Source: Nocardia sp. CY41 (GTDB taxonomy: Bacteria > Actinomycetota > Actinomycetes > Mycobacteriales > Mycobacteriaceae). Taken from it: a stretch of 64,000 bases of DNA. Each line of letters starts with the position of its first letter. Positions within the stretch are counted from its first letter, which is position 1. Location of the stretch: contig NZ_VUOS01000013.1 in the NCBI RefSeq assembly GCF_009829325.1, positions 124,001-188,000 of the forward strand, given 5' to 3'. The notes beneath the pieces were generated by a model that was not told the origin of the DNA, did not search any database, and was given only the letters and a program-made list of their open reading frames with translations. A program made the position numbers and the translations under genes. This document shows, one piece after another, positions 27,691 through 36,001 of this stretch.

Positions 27691-29243
27691 TACGACTTCT
27701 CCTCACGTAGTTGACGCTTGAGCACTTTCCCGGCGGCGCTGTAGGGCAGCTGGTCGCGGAATTCGACGAATCGCGGCACCTTGAAATTGGCCAGCACGGT
27801 GGCGGCGTGCGTGCGCACCTGGTCCTCGGTGAGCGCGGCGCCGGGTTTGCGGACCACGTACGCCTTGCCCACCTCGCCCATCCTGGCGTCCGGGACGCCG
27901 ATCACCGCCGACTCGGCCACGCCGTCCAGCCGGGCCAGTGCCTGTTCCACTTCGGCGGGGTAGACGTTGAAGCCGCCGGAGATGTACATGTCCTTGAGCC
28001 GGTCGGTGATCTTCAGGTATCCGCGCTCGTCGATCGTGCCGATGTCGCCGGTGTGCAGCCAGCCGTCGGCGTCGATCGTCTGCGCGGTGCTGTCCGGGTC
28101 GTCCAGGTAACCGAGCATCACGTTCGGCCCGCGCAGCAGGACCTCGCCCGCGTCGCCGAGCCGCAGTTCGAAGTCCGCGATCGGCCTGCCGCAGGTGTTC
28201 GCGATGGTCTCGGCGTCGTCGTCGACGCGGCACATGGTGCCGAAGCCCGCGCTCTCGGACAGGCCGTAGGCGGTGATCACGACGTCGAAGGCCAGTTCCG
28301 AGCGCATCCGCTCGATCAGCACCACCGGCACCGTCGCCGCGCCGGTGACGGCCACCCGCAGCGAGTTCAGGTCGAATTCGGAGCGACGCGGGAAATCCAG
28401 GATCGTCTGATAGATCGTCGGCGGGCCGGGCAGCACCGTGACCTGCTCCGCGCCGATCAGCCGCATCGTCTCCGGTACGTCGAAGGTGGCCTGCGGGATG
28501 ATCGTGGCTCCGGTGACCAGGCAGGCGAGGATGCCCGCCTTGTAGCCGAAGTTGTGGAAGAACGGGTTCACCACCAGGTACCGATCATCCCCGCGCAACG
28601 TGGCGCACTCGGCCCAGGCCCGCACGACGGACAGCGCCTGCCGGTGGGCGACCAGGGTGCCTTTGCTGCGGCCGGTGGTGCCGGAGGTGAACAGGATGTC
28701 GGAGATGTCGTCGGGACGGACCGACGCGGCGCGTTCCTCGGCTTCGGCCACGGTGACCGGCGCGGCGACGGTCGCGAGTTCGGACCAGTCCAGCGCCGCG
28801 ATGTCGGTGTTCTCGGTGCCCGGTTCGACCGGGATCACCACCACCGTGTCGATGGCCAGGTCCGGAGCGGACGCGCGGAGTTCGGCGAGCCGCTCGCGGC
28901 CGAGGAAAGGACCGGCGATGAACAGCGCCTTCGCGTCCACTCGTCCGAGCACGTCGGCGGCCTCGTCGGCCACGTAGCGGGTGTTCAACGGCACCAGCGC
29001 CGCGCCGGCGTAATGGGCGGCCAGCGCGGCGATCACCCAGTGGTGCGTATTGGGCGCCCACATGGCCACGCGATCGCCCACTCGCACGCCGCGCGCGATC
29101 AATGCCCGCGCCACTTCCTGGACCGCCTCGAGCAGCTGGGTCCAGTCCAGCCGGACCTCGCCGTCGGCGATCGCCGGTGCATCGCCGAAGGTCCGGGCGG
29201 CGTGGTGCAGTGCCATCGGTGTCGTCTGAACAGGGGTTGTCAC
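27690..29243 (-). CDS. fadD3: FadD3, HIP-CoA synthetase
   Basis: A 517-residue acyl-CoA synthetase of the AMP-binding superfamily; in mycobacteria and rhodococci FadD3 activates HIP, the C/D ring propanoate, and so starts its degradation. Seen: ATP loop LFTSGTTGRSKGTLVAHRQ, AYGLSESAGFG, and the C-terminal hinge GYLKITDRLKDMYISGGFNVYPAEVE with the catalytic Lys in AAGKVLKRQL. GTG 29243 has AAGGA upstream. The promoter is shared with divergent fadE30 and contains a KstR2-type site. Confidence 0.93.
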   Translation of the reverse strand: MTTPVQTTPMALHHAARTFGDAPAIADGEVRLDWTQLLEAVQEVARALIARGVRVGDRVAMWAPNTHHWVIAALAAHYAGAALVPLNTRYVADEAADVLGRVDAKALFIAGPFLGRERLAELRASAPDLAIDTVVVIPVEPGTENTDIAALDWSELATVAAPVTVAEAEERAASVRPDDISDILFTSGTTGRSKGTLVAHRQALSVVRAWAECATLRGDDRYLVVNPFFHNFGYKAGILACLVTGATIIPQATFDVPETMRLIGAEQVTVLPGPPTIYQTILDFPRRSEFDLNSLRVAVTGAATVPVVLIERMRSELAFDVVITAYGLSESAGFGTMCRVDDDAETIANTCGRPIADFELRLGDAGEVLLRGPNVMLGYLDDPDSTAQTIDADGWLHTGDIGTIDERGYLKITDRLKDMYISGGFNVYPAEVEQALARLDGVAESAVIGVPDARMGEVGKAYVVRKPGAALTEDQVRTHAATVLANFKVPRFVEFRDQLPYSAAGKVLKRQLREEKS

Positions 29244-29284
29244 GGTTGTCCTTACCGTCCGCGAGCGACTTATGCGCACACTCT

Positions 29285-29302
29285 ACAAAGCAAGTGCTTG
29301 GT
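29285..29302. promoter_or_regulatory. KstR2-type operator between fadD3 and fadE30
   Basis: ACAAAGCAAGTGCTTGGT. The inner AGCAAGTGCTTGGT (29289-29302) matches the published 14-bp KstR2 pattern AnCAAGnnCTTGnT exactly. TAGGTT (29302-29307) next to it is a likely -10 element for fadE30. Confidence 0.85.
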
Positions 29303-29318
29303 AGGTTATCCTACCGGC

Positions 29319-30536
29319 GTGGGTGCGATCCAGACCTCAGAATCCGACACCGCCGCTCCGGACGGGCGGTTTTCCGCCGCGCAGGACGAGCGATTCGCCG
29401 CCGACGTGCGAGAGTGGCTGGAGGAGAACCTCAACGGCGAATTCCGCGAGCTGCGCGGCCTCGGCGGTCCCGGCCGCGAACACGAGGCGTTCGACGAACG
29501 CCTCGCCTGGGACCGGCACTTGGCCGCGGCCGGGTGGACCTGCCTGGGCTGGCCGAAGGAATACGGCGGTCGCGAGGCCACGGTCCGTCAACAGGTGATC
29601 TTCCACGAGGAGTACGCCAAGGCGAACGCCCCCGCGCGGGTGTCGCACGTGGGCGAGGAACTGCTCGGCCCGACGCTGCTCGCCTTCGGTACCCAGGCCC
29701 AGAAGAACCGGTTCCTGCCCGGTATTCGCGATGTCACCGAACTGTGGTGTCAGGGCTATTCCGAACCCGGCGCGGGCTCGGATCTGGCCGCCATCACCAC
29801 CGCCGCGCGATTGGACGGCGACGAGTGGTCGATCAACGGGCAGAAGATCTGGACGTCGCTGGCACACGTCGCGGACTGGTGCTTCGTCGTCGCCCGCACC
29901 GAGCGCGGGTCCGTACGGCACAAGGGCCTGTCCTACCTGTTGGTCCCGATGAAGCAGCCGGGCGTCGACGTGCGCCCGATCATCCAGCTGACCGGGACCT
30001 CGGAGTTCAACGAAGTCTTCTTCGACAACGCCCGCACCGCGGCCGACCTGGTGGTCGGCGAGCCGGGGGACGGCTGGCGCATCGCCATGGGCACGCTCAC
30101 CTTCGAGCGCGGTATCTCCACCTTGGGCCAGCAGATCCGCTTCGCCCGGGAACTGGCCGACATCGAGGCATTGGCGCGGCGCACCGGCGCGGCCGACGAC
30201 CCGCTGATCGCCGACCGGATCGACCGCGCCTGGGTCGGCCTGCGCGTACTGCGTGCGCACGCCATACGCACGATGGAGGGCGCCGGCGTGGACGACGGCG
30301 CGGGCCAGGCTTCGGTGGCGAAACTGCTCTGGGCCAATTGGCATCGCGGGCTCGGCGAGCTGGCGATGGCCGTGCTCGGCGCCCGCGGGCTGGTGGCGGG
30401 TGAAGACGATCTCGACGAATGGCAGCGGCTGTATCTGTTCACCCGCGCCGACACCATCTACGGAGGTTCGAACGAAGTGCAGCGCAACATCATCGCCGAG
30501 CGGGTGCTCGGCCTACCGCGCGAGGCCCGCCCGTGA
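29319..30536 (+). CDS. fadE30: FadE30, acyl-CoA dehydrogenase
   Basis: A 405-residue acyl-CoA dehydrogenase; in mycobacteria FadE30 dehydrogenates the propionyl side chain of 5-OH-HIP-CoA. Seen: GWPKEYGGREATVRQQVIFHEEYA, CQGYSEPGAGSDLAAITTAARL, GQKIWTSLAHVADWCFVVART and the end TIYGGSNEVQRNIIAERVLGLPR. GTG 29319 has no Shine-Dalgarno and sits 12 bases after the putative -10, so translation from a very short leader is likely. Its stop overlaps the ipdF start by two bases. Confidence 0.93.
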   Translation: MGAIQTSESDTAAPDGRFSAAQDERFAADVREWLEENLNGEFRELRGLGGPGREHEAFDERLAWDRHLAAAGWTCLGWPKEYGGREATVRQQVIFHEEYAKANAPARVSHVGEELLGPTLLAFGTQAQKNRFLPGIRDVTELWCQGYSEPGAGSDLAAITTAARLDGDEWSINGQKIWTSLAHVADWCFVVARTERGSVRHKGLSYLLVPMKQPGVDVRPIIQLTGTSEFNEVFFDNARTAADLVVGEPGDGWRIAMGTLTFERGISTLGQQIRFARELADIEALARRTGAADDPLIADRIDRAWVGLRVLRAHAIRTMEGAGVDDGAGQASVAKLLWANWHRGLGELAMAVLGARGLVAGEDDLDEWQRLYLFTRADTIYGGSNEVQRNIIAERVLGLPREARP

Positions 30537-31330
30537 CGGGCCCGCTGTCGGTCGCCCCCGCGCCCGTCCCCGGGCACGGCCTGCTGACCGGACGATCCGC
30601 CGTGATCACCGCGGCCGCGGGCACCGGCATCGGTTCGGCGACCGCGCGCAGGCTGCTGGCCGAGGGCGCGGACGTAGTGGTCTCCGACTGGCACGAGCGT
30701 CGGCTGGCGGAGACCGCGACCGAGCTGGCGGCTGAATTCCCGGACCGGCGGGTCGCCTCGATCGCGTGCGACGTGCAGAGCACCGAGCAGGTGAACGCGC
30801 TGGTGCGCGGCGCTGCCGACGCTCTGGGCCGGATCGACATCATGGTCAACAACGCCGGGCTGGGCGGGGAGACGCCCGTGGTCGACATGACCGACGAGCA
30901 GTGGGAGCGCGTTCTCGACATCACGCTCAACGGCACGTTCCGCTGCACCCGCGCCGTTCTCGGCTACTTCCGCGACGCGGGCCACGGCGGCGTGGTCGTG
31001 AACAACGCCAGCGTGCTCGGCTGGCGAGCGCAGTACGGCCAAGCGCACTACGCCGCGGCGAAGGCGGGCGTCATGGCGTTGACCAGGTGCAGCGCGGTGG
31101 AGGCGGCCGAACTGGGCGTCCGGATCAACGCGGTGGCCCCGAGCATCGCCCGGCACGCGTTCCTGGACAAGGTCAGCTCCACCGAACTGCTCGACCGCCT
31201 GTCGGAGCGTGAGGCGTTCGGGCGCGCGGCCGAGCCATGGGAGGTCGCCGCGACGATCGCCATGCTGGCCAGCGATTACACCACCTACCTGACCGGCGAG
31301 GTGGTCTCCATCAGCAGCCAACGCGCCTGA
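30533..31330 (+). CDS. ipdF: IpdF, SDR-family 5-OH-HIP-CoA pathway dehydrogenase
   Basis: A 265-residue short-chain dehydrogenase. Seen: cofactor motif ITAAAGTGIGSATA, NNAG at about 105, and the YxxxK pair in HYAAAKAG. In mycobacteria IpdF oxidises the hydroxyl produced on the HIP side chain after FadE30. GTG 30533 overlaps the fadE30 stop, so the two are translationally coupled. Confidence 0.9.
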   Translation: MTGPLSVAPAPVPGHGLLTGRSAVITAAAGTGIGSATARRLLAEGADVVVSDWHERRLAETATELAAEFPDRRVASIACDVQSTEQVNALVRGAADALGRIDIMVNNAGLGGETPVVDMTDEQWERVLDITLNGTFRCTRAVLGYFRDAGHGGVVVNNASVLGWRAQYGQAHYAAAKAGVMALTRCSAVEAAELGVRINAVAPSIARHAFLDKVSSTELLDRLSEREAFGRAAEPWEVAATIAMLASDYTTYLTGEVVSISSQRA

Positions 31331-31347
31331 GCCACCGCGTATCCCGG

Positions 31348-31377
31348 GCTCGTCCGCGCCATGCCGAGCGGACGAGC
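31348..31377 (+). terminator. Hairpin after ipdF
   Basis: GCTCGTCCGC (31348-31357) and GCGGACGAGC (31368-31377), 10-bp perfect stem, 18 bases after the ipdF stop. Confidence 0.7.
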
Positions 31378-31528
31378 GCATCCGGCGACCGTCGAGCAGC
31401 CACCCGGCCGCCGCTGCGCGTGAGACCCTTCGCGCCGTATTGCGATCGCCTTCTTTCATCGGGCAGGCCCGCGAAATGGGCAGCTGATCAGGTAGAAAAG
31501 GGCGAGCCGGAGCGCCCTGCGGTGTGCC

Positions 31529-32302
31529 ATGCTGAAGGAGATCGGATCCGCGCTCTTCAAGGGGGCGATGGCTATGGGCCTGGATCGCCCACCTGCCCGC
31601 GAACAATTGGAACTCGACGTGGTGCGCGAAGTCGTGCTCGCCAGGCGACGGATGGACAGCCTCGTCCTCTCCGCGCTCACCCTCGGCGCCGAACTCATCC
31701 AGCACACGTCCGAGAGCGCGGTCGCCACGGCCGCCGTCCGCATCCTGGAGCAGCACGCCGTCGACGAGCGGGAAGTCGCCCGCGATCCGCGCGGCGCGCT
31801 GCGTGCCGATCTGGCGCGTGATCGCGAGCGCGCGCGCCGCGTCGGCCTCGGCGTGGACGGCGGGGAGACCGAGCAGGAACGGCGCAGACAGCGCCAGACG
31901 GCTCTGCTGTGCGAAGTGCGCGCCGACTTGCTGGCGGTGGTCGCGAAATGCCGGAAATTCCGCTTCGACCAGGTGACTTTCTCCGACGAGATCGCACAGG
32001 GACTGTGCGCGGCCACCGATAAGCTGGTGATCGGGGCCGACATGGACACCTACCACGCCTGGCAGCGCGGCATGGTGCTGAAGTTGAGCGAGGAACCGGT
32101 GCGGGGCGGCCCGCCGCGGGTGATGGCCACGGTGGACGCCGGGCCGGACCGCGGTCAGCTCACCGTGGAATGGGACAGCTGCGAACGACGTCTCGCGCTC
32201 GTCGCGCGGATGGCGCGAGCGGGTGTCTCACCCGTGATCATCTGCGATCGCCTGCTGGCGGATCTCTCCGTGTCGTCGCCGCTGCGCTACTCGGCCCGGT
32301 GA
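31529..32302 (+). CDS. Hypothetical protein upstream of kstR2
   Basis: A 257-residue soluble protein that I do not recognise. The first half is helical and highly charged (ELDVVREVVLARRRMDSLVL; RADLARDRERARRVGLG; ETEQERRRQRQTALL), suggestive of coiled coil; the second half is mixed (DQVTFSDEIAQGLCAATDKL, ATVDAGPDRGQLTVEWDS). Starts at ATG 31529, 31568 or 31574 are all possible; the AAGGGGG at 31558-31565 would fit 31574 best. It ends 8 bases before the kstR2 operator, so it is probably not part of the KstR2 regulon. Confidence 0.6.
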   Translation: MLKEIGSALFKGAMAMGLDRPPAREQLELDVVREVVLARRRMDSLVLSALTLGAELIQHTSESAVATAAVRILEQHAVDEREVARDPRGALRADLARDRERARRVGLGVDGGETEQERRRQRQTALLCEVRADLLAVVAKCRKFRFDQVTFSDEIAQGLCAATDKLVIGADMDTYHAWQRGMVLKLSEEPVRGGPPRVMATVDAGPDRGQLTVEWDSCERRLALVARMARAGVSPVIICDRLLADLSVSSPLRYSAR

Positions 32303-32309
32303 GCTCTCG

Positions 32310-32327
32310 ACCAAGCAAATGCTTGGT
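32310..32327. promoter_or_regulatory. KstR2-type operator at kstR2
   Basis: ACCAAGCAAATGCTTGGT: perfect 8-bp arms ACCAAGCA/TGCTTGGT around AA. The TATGAT at 32330-32335 is a good -10 element, with the start GTG 7 bases from its first downstream base, implying autorepression of a leaderless message. Confidence 0.85.
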
Positions 32328-32341
32328 TGTATGATGGCCGT

Positions 32342-32950
32342 GTGCCCGCACCAGACGCTTCGAAATCAGCACGGCGCAGCGAGTTGCTCGCCATGGCGGC
32401 CGAATTGTTCGCCGAGCGAGGACTGCGCGCCACCACCGTGCGTGACATCGCCGACGCGGCCGGAATCCTCTCCGGGAGCCTCTATCACCACTTCGATTCC
32501 AAGGAGTCGATGGTGGACGAGATCCTGCGTGGATTCCTGGACGAACTGTTCGGCCGCTACCGGGAGATCGTCGCCTCCGGCCTGAGTTCACGAGACACCT
32601 TGGAAGCCTTGGTGCTCGCGTCCTACGAGTCGTTCGACCGCTGGCACGCCGCGGTGGCGATCTACCAGGCCGAGGCGAAGCGACTGCGCGACTCGGAGCG
32701 GTTCGCCTACATCGCCGACTACAACCGCGAATTTCGTGAGCTGTGGCACCGGGTGCTGACCAACGGCGTCCAGGACGGCAGCTTCCGGGCGGAACTCGAC
32801 GTCGAACTGGCCTACCGGTTCCTGCGGGACACGGTGTGGGTCGCGGTGCGGTGGTACCGGCCGGGCGGCCCGATCACTGTCGAGAATCTCGCAAAGCAGT
32901 ACCTGACCATCGTGCTCGACGGGCTCACCGCCGGCGAGCGCACCACGTAG
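32342..32950 (+). CDS. kstR2: KstR2, TetR-family regulator of HIP catabolism
   Basis: A 202-residue TetR protein. HTH: RRSELLAMAAELFAERGLRATTVRDIADAAGILSGSLYHHFDSKESM (about 11-57); ligand domain with QAEAKRLRDSERFAYIADYN, strongly like mycobacterial KstR2 (200 residues), whose ligand is HIP-CoA. GTG 32342 is preceded by a -10-like TATGAT and its own operator rather than a ribosome-binding site. fadA6 follows after 10 bases. Confidence 0.93.
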   Translation: MPAPDASKSARRSELLAMAAELFAERGLRATTVRDIADAAGILSGSLYHHFDSKESMVDEILRGFLDELFGRYREIVASGLSSRDTLEALVLASYESFDRWHAAVAIYQAEAKRLRDSERFAYIADYNREFRELWHRVLTNGVQDGSFRAELDVELAYRFLRDTVWVAVRWYRPGGPITVENLAKQYLTIVLDGLTAGERTT

Positions 32951-32960
32951 GAGTCCTTAC

Positions 32961-34154
32961 ATGTCAGCACCTTCCGCGTCCCGTCGTCCGTACGCCCCGC
33001 TGCGGGACGCCTACGTGATCGATGCGGTACGCACCCCGGTCGGCAAGCGCGGCGGCGCACTGGCGGGCGTGCACCCGGCCGATCTCGGCGCGGCCGCACT
33101 GCGCGGCCTCCTGGACCGCAATACGATCGATCCGGGGAATGTGGACGATGTGATCGTCGGCTGTGTCGACAACATCGGCCCGCAAGCGGGCAATATCGGG
33201 CGCACCATGTGGCTGACCGCCGGATATCCCGAAGAGGTCCCCGGCGTCACGGTCGACCGGCAGTGCGGATCGAGCCAGCAGGCCATCAATTTCGGCGCCC
33301 AGGCCATCATGAGCGGCACCACCGAGGTCATCGTCGCAGGCGGCGTGCAGAACATGAGCGCGATCCCCATTTCCGCGGCCATGCTCGCGGGCAAGGAGTA
33401 CGGCTTCGACTCGCCGTTCGTCGGGGCGCAGGGCTGGGACCACCGCTACGGCACCGGTGAGGTGACGCAGTTCCGCGCCGCCCAGCTGATCGCCGAGAAG
33501 TGGGGCATCAGCAGGGAAGAGATGGAGCGCTGGGCGCTGCGCAGCCACGAGCGGGCCCGCGACGCGATCAAGAACGGCCGCTTCGACAACGAGATCGTGC
33601 CGGTCGGCGACTTCTGGATCGACCAGGGGCCGCGCGAGACCAGCCTGGAGAAGATGGCGTCGCTGCCGCCACTGGCCGAGGGCAGCCCGCTGACCGCCGC
33701 GGTCGCCAGCCAGATCTCCGACGGAGCCAGCGCCACCCTGCTCGCTTCGGAGTGGGCGGTGCAGGAGTACGGCTTGACGCCGCGAGCGCGCATCCACCAC
33801 GTCAGCGCGCGGGGTGCGGACCCGATCTTCATGCTCACCGCGCCGATTCCGGCGACCAAGTGGGCGCTGGAGAAGAGCGGACTCACCATCGACGACATCG
33901 ACGTGGTCGAGATCAACGAGGCGTTCGCGCCGGTGGTGCTGTCCTGGCTGAAGGAGACCGGCGCGGACCCGGAGAAGGTCAACGTCAACGGCGGCGCCAT
34001 CGCACTCGGCCACCCCCTCGGAGCGACCGGCGCGAAGCTCTTCGCGACGCTGCTCAACGAGCTCGAGCGGATCGAGGGCCGCTACGGCCTGCTCACCATC
34101 TGCGAAGGCGGCGGCACCGCCAACGCCACCATCATCGAGCGGCTGCCCCGCTGA
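32961..34154 (+). CDS. fadA6: FadA6, thiolase of HIP degradation
   Basis: A 397-residue thiolase. Seen: nucleophile in TVDRQCGSSQQAINFGAQAIMSG (Cys102), [20 protein letters not shown] (catalytic His) and LLTICEGGGTANA (second Cys). In mycobacteria FadA6 cleaves the last C/D ring-derived 3-ketoacyl-CoA. ATG 32961 has AGGAG upstream and it is cotranscribed with kstR2. Confidence 0.93.
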   Translation: MSAPSASRRPYAPLRDAYVIDAVRTPVGKRGGALAGVHPADLGAAALRGLLDRNTIDPGNVDDVIVGCVDNIGPQAGNIGRTMWLTAGYPEEVPGVTVDRQCGSSQQAINFGAQAIMSGTTEVIVAGGVQNMSAIPISAAMLAGKEYGFDSPFVGAQGWDHRYGTGEVTQFRAAQLIAEKWGISREEMERWALRSHERARDAIKNGRFDNEIVPVGDFWIDQGPRETSLEKMASLPPLAEGSPLTAAVASQISDGASATLLASEWAVQEYGLTPRARIHHVSARGADPIFMLTAPIPATKWALEKSGLTIDDIDVVEINEAFAPVVLSWLKETGADPEKVNVNGGAIALGHPLGATGAKLFATLLNELERIEGRYGLLTICEGGGTANATIIERLPR

Positions 34155-34161
34155 CCCGCGA

Positions 34162-34195
34162 CCAGCGGCACGTCGGGAAATCGACGTGCCGCTGG
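34162..34195 (+). terminator. Hairpin after fadA6
   Basis: A 14-bp stem (CCAGCGGCACGTCG with CGACGTGCCGCTGG) and 6-base loop, 7 bases after the stop codon. Confidence 0.8.
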
Positions 34196-34430
34196 GCCGT
34201 GCATGATCGGTGCCGACGCGGCGCCGGTCGCGCTCAGTCGGATTGCACCTCGTGATCGGACTGCCCCTGGGACGACTCGTCGGCAACGCTCCCGCTCGCG
34301 GAATCCCCGGTCGGCTCGCTCTCGCTGTCCTGGCCGGGCGGCCGGACTCGGGAGCCGATCGGCGATGAGTTCGCCTGTGGTTTCCCGTCTGTACCCACAG
34401 ACCCGGTCAACCGCACCCGAGGAGAGCATC

Positions 34431-35009
34431 ATGACCGCCACGTACACCTTCGACGTCTTCTCCAGTCTCGACGGCTACGGCAGCGTCAGCGGCGGTGACT
34501 GGGGCGGGTACTGGGGCAAACAAGGCCCCGAATTGCTCGCCCACCGCCTCGCCTCGTACACCCCGGAGCAGCGGATGGTTCTCGGAGCGAACACGTATCG
34601 AGCGTTCGCACAGCTGCTGGCCTCGGGCACCGAGGAGTCGGTGCGTGACGCATGGGTCACCCGGATGAGGAACCTGCCTACGACGGTGGTGTCGACCACC
34701 CTGGACGGTCCTCTCGACTGGCCGGACGCCACCGTCGTGAGCGGTGACGCCGTCGACGTCGTCGCCCGGCTGAAGCAGGAGTCCGAGGTGCCGCTGCGGT
34801 CGCACGGGAGTCTGTCGATGAACCGGGCGCTGATGGCCGCGGGCCTGGTCGACCGCGTCCAGGTGACGCTGTTCCCGGTGATCACCGGTCGGACCGGTGC
34901 TGATCCGATCTTCCGAGGGGCGGCCGACTTCGACCTCGAGCTGATCGAAAGCCGGACGCTCGACGGCAACATCCAAGAACTCGTCTACCGGCCCACCCTG
35001 CATGTCTGA
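34431..35009 (+). CDS. Dihydrofolate-reductase-like (RibD C-terminal) protein
   Basis: A 192-residue RibD_C/DHFR-fold protein: TFDVFSSLDGYGSVSGGDWGGYWG at the N-terminus, ERMVLGANTYR-like QRMVLGANTYRAFAQ and a C-terminal QVTLFPVITGRTGADPIF. Reductase of unknown substrate. ATG 34431 has GGAGA upstream. A second, different member lies at 37815-38390. Confidence 0.83.
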   Translation: MTATYTFDVFSSLDGYGSVSGGDWGGYWGKQGPELLAHRLASYTPEQRMVLGANTYRAFAQLLASGTEESVRDAWVTRMRNLPTTVVSTTLDGPLDWPDATVVSGDAVDVVARLKQESEVPLRSHGSLSMNRALMAAGLVDRVQVTLFPVITGRTGADPIFRGAADFDLELIESRTLDGNIQELVYRPTLHV

Positions 35010-35094
35010 GTCCGACTGCGGTTCGACGTGTCCACGAAGCCGCGGCCGGTCGCGAAGCACAGCATGATGGTGGGATGGCCGAGCGGGTGAACGC

Positions 35095-35790
35095 ATGCGC
35101 ACATTGCTGATACTGATCGTCGTGCTGATGATCGCGCTGATCGTCGGCGACCGGATCGCGGTCGTGCTGGCGCAGAACGAGATCGGCCGCAAGATCGCCG
35201 CGGAGTACGACCTCCCGCACCAACCGAGCGTCGACATCGGCGGCTTCCCTTTCCTCACCCAGGCCGCCGAGGGCAACTATCACGACATCGGTATCCGTGT
35301 CGGTGATTGGAGCGGGCAGAACATCACCGTCCACAACCTCGACATCGCGATGACCGACGTATCGGCGCCGCTGACCGACGTACTGCAAAACCGGACATCG
35401 AACCTGATCGCGGCCACGGCGACGGCGACCGCCGTGGTTCCCTACGACACCGTGCGGGAATTCGCGCCGTCGGGCGTGGAGTCGATCTCCAACGGCCAGG
35501 ACGGGCTGCGCGTCGCCGGGACATTCCCGGTGGAGGGCATCCCGGTAGCCGCGACGGTCGTAGTCACCGTCGCACCCACCGGCGAGGGCATTCAAGTCAC
35601 GCCGGTCTCGGTCCAGCCCGCGGCAGGCGGACCGAAGATTCCCCTGGCGATGCTGCGCCGAAGCCTCACCTTCGTCGTGCCGTTACAGCGGCTGCCGCTC
35701 GGTGCGCAGCTGACGGCCATCCGGCCGAGCGCCGACGGCCTCCAGGTGACCGCCGTGGCCCATGACGTGCACTTCTCCGATCTGCCGTGA
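35095..35790 (+). CDS. LmeA-like (DUF2993) lipid-binding protein
   Basis: A 231-residue protein with one N-terminal membrane or signal segment (LLILIVVLMIALIVGDRIAV, about 4-23) and an envelope domain of the DUF2993 family: SVDIGGFPFLTQAAEGNYHDI and a series of beta-strands ending in VTAVAHDVHFSDLP. The mycobacterial member LmeA binds phospholipid and helps lipoarabinomannan/lipomannan maturation in the periplasm. The exact role here is inferred from family only. Confidence 0.82.
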   Translation: MRTLLILIVVLMIALIVGDRIAVVLAQNEIGRKIAAEYDLPHQPSVDIGGFPFLTQAAEGNYHDIGIRVGDWSGQNITVHNLDIAMTDVSAPLTDVLQNRTSNLIAATATATAVVPYDTVREFAPSGVESISNGQDGLRVAGTFPVEGIPVAATVVVTVAPTGEGIQVTPVSVQPAAGGPKIPLAMLRRSLTFVVPLQRLPLGAQLTAIRPSADGLQVTAVAHDVHFSDLP

Positions 35791-35960
35791 GCACCGGTGT
35801 GGCCATGCGACGGCTGCCGGGCGACGCCGGTCGGGATCTGTCGGCAAGCCTCGACATGATCACCGACTTCGCGTAGCAGGCGAAGCGCGAGCGACCGCCG
35901 TCACCCACTGCGGACGGGAAGTGTCGCGCCGATTCCGGTCACGGACCATTCCGGAGCTGT

Positions 35961-35987
35961 GCTTGCCGGGGCGAAGCCCCGGCAAGC
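35961..35987. terminator. Perfect hairpin before the FAD monooxygenase 3' end
   Basis: GCTTGCCGGGGC and GCCCCGGCAAGC, 12-bp stem with GAA loop, between convergent genes (35790 + and 36002 -), so usable in both directions. Confidence 0.8.
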
Positions 35988-36001
35988 GGCCGGTAAGAAG
36001 G

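Noticed and set aside
27711..29318. Rightward open frame upstream of and in frame with fadE30
   Set aside because: It is the complement of fadD3; the protein is rich in His, Arg and Val without family similarity, and the fadE30 start at 29319 is well placed.
31574..32302. Shorter start for the hypothetical gene upstream of kstR2
   Set aside because: The better ribosome-binding site favours it, but without homologues the longer start at 31529 was kept and the doubt noted in the entry.
34234..34416. Possible 60-residue leftward gene (Ser/Asp-rich)
   Set aside because: No ribosome-binding site before the GTG, low complexity, no family; it lies in the fadA6 to RibD-like gap.
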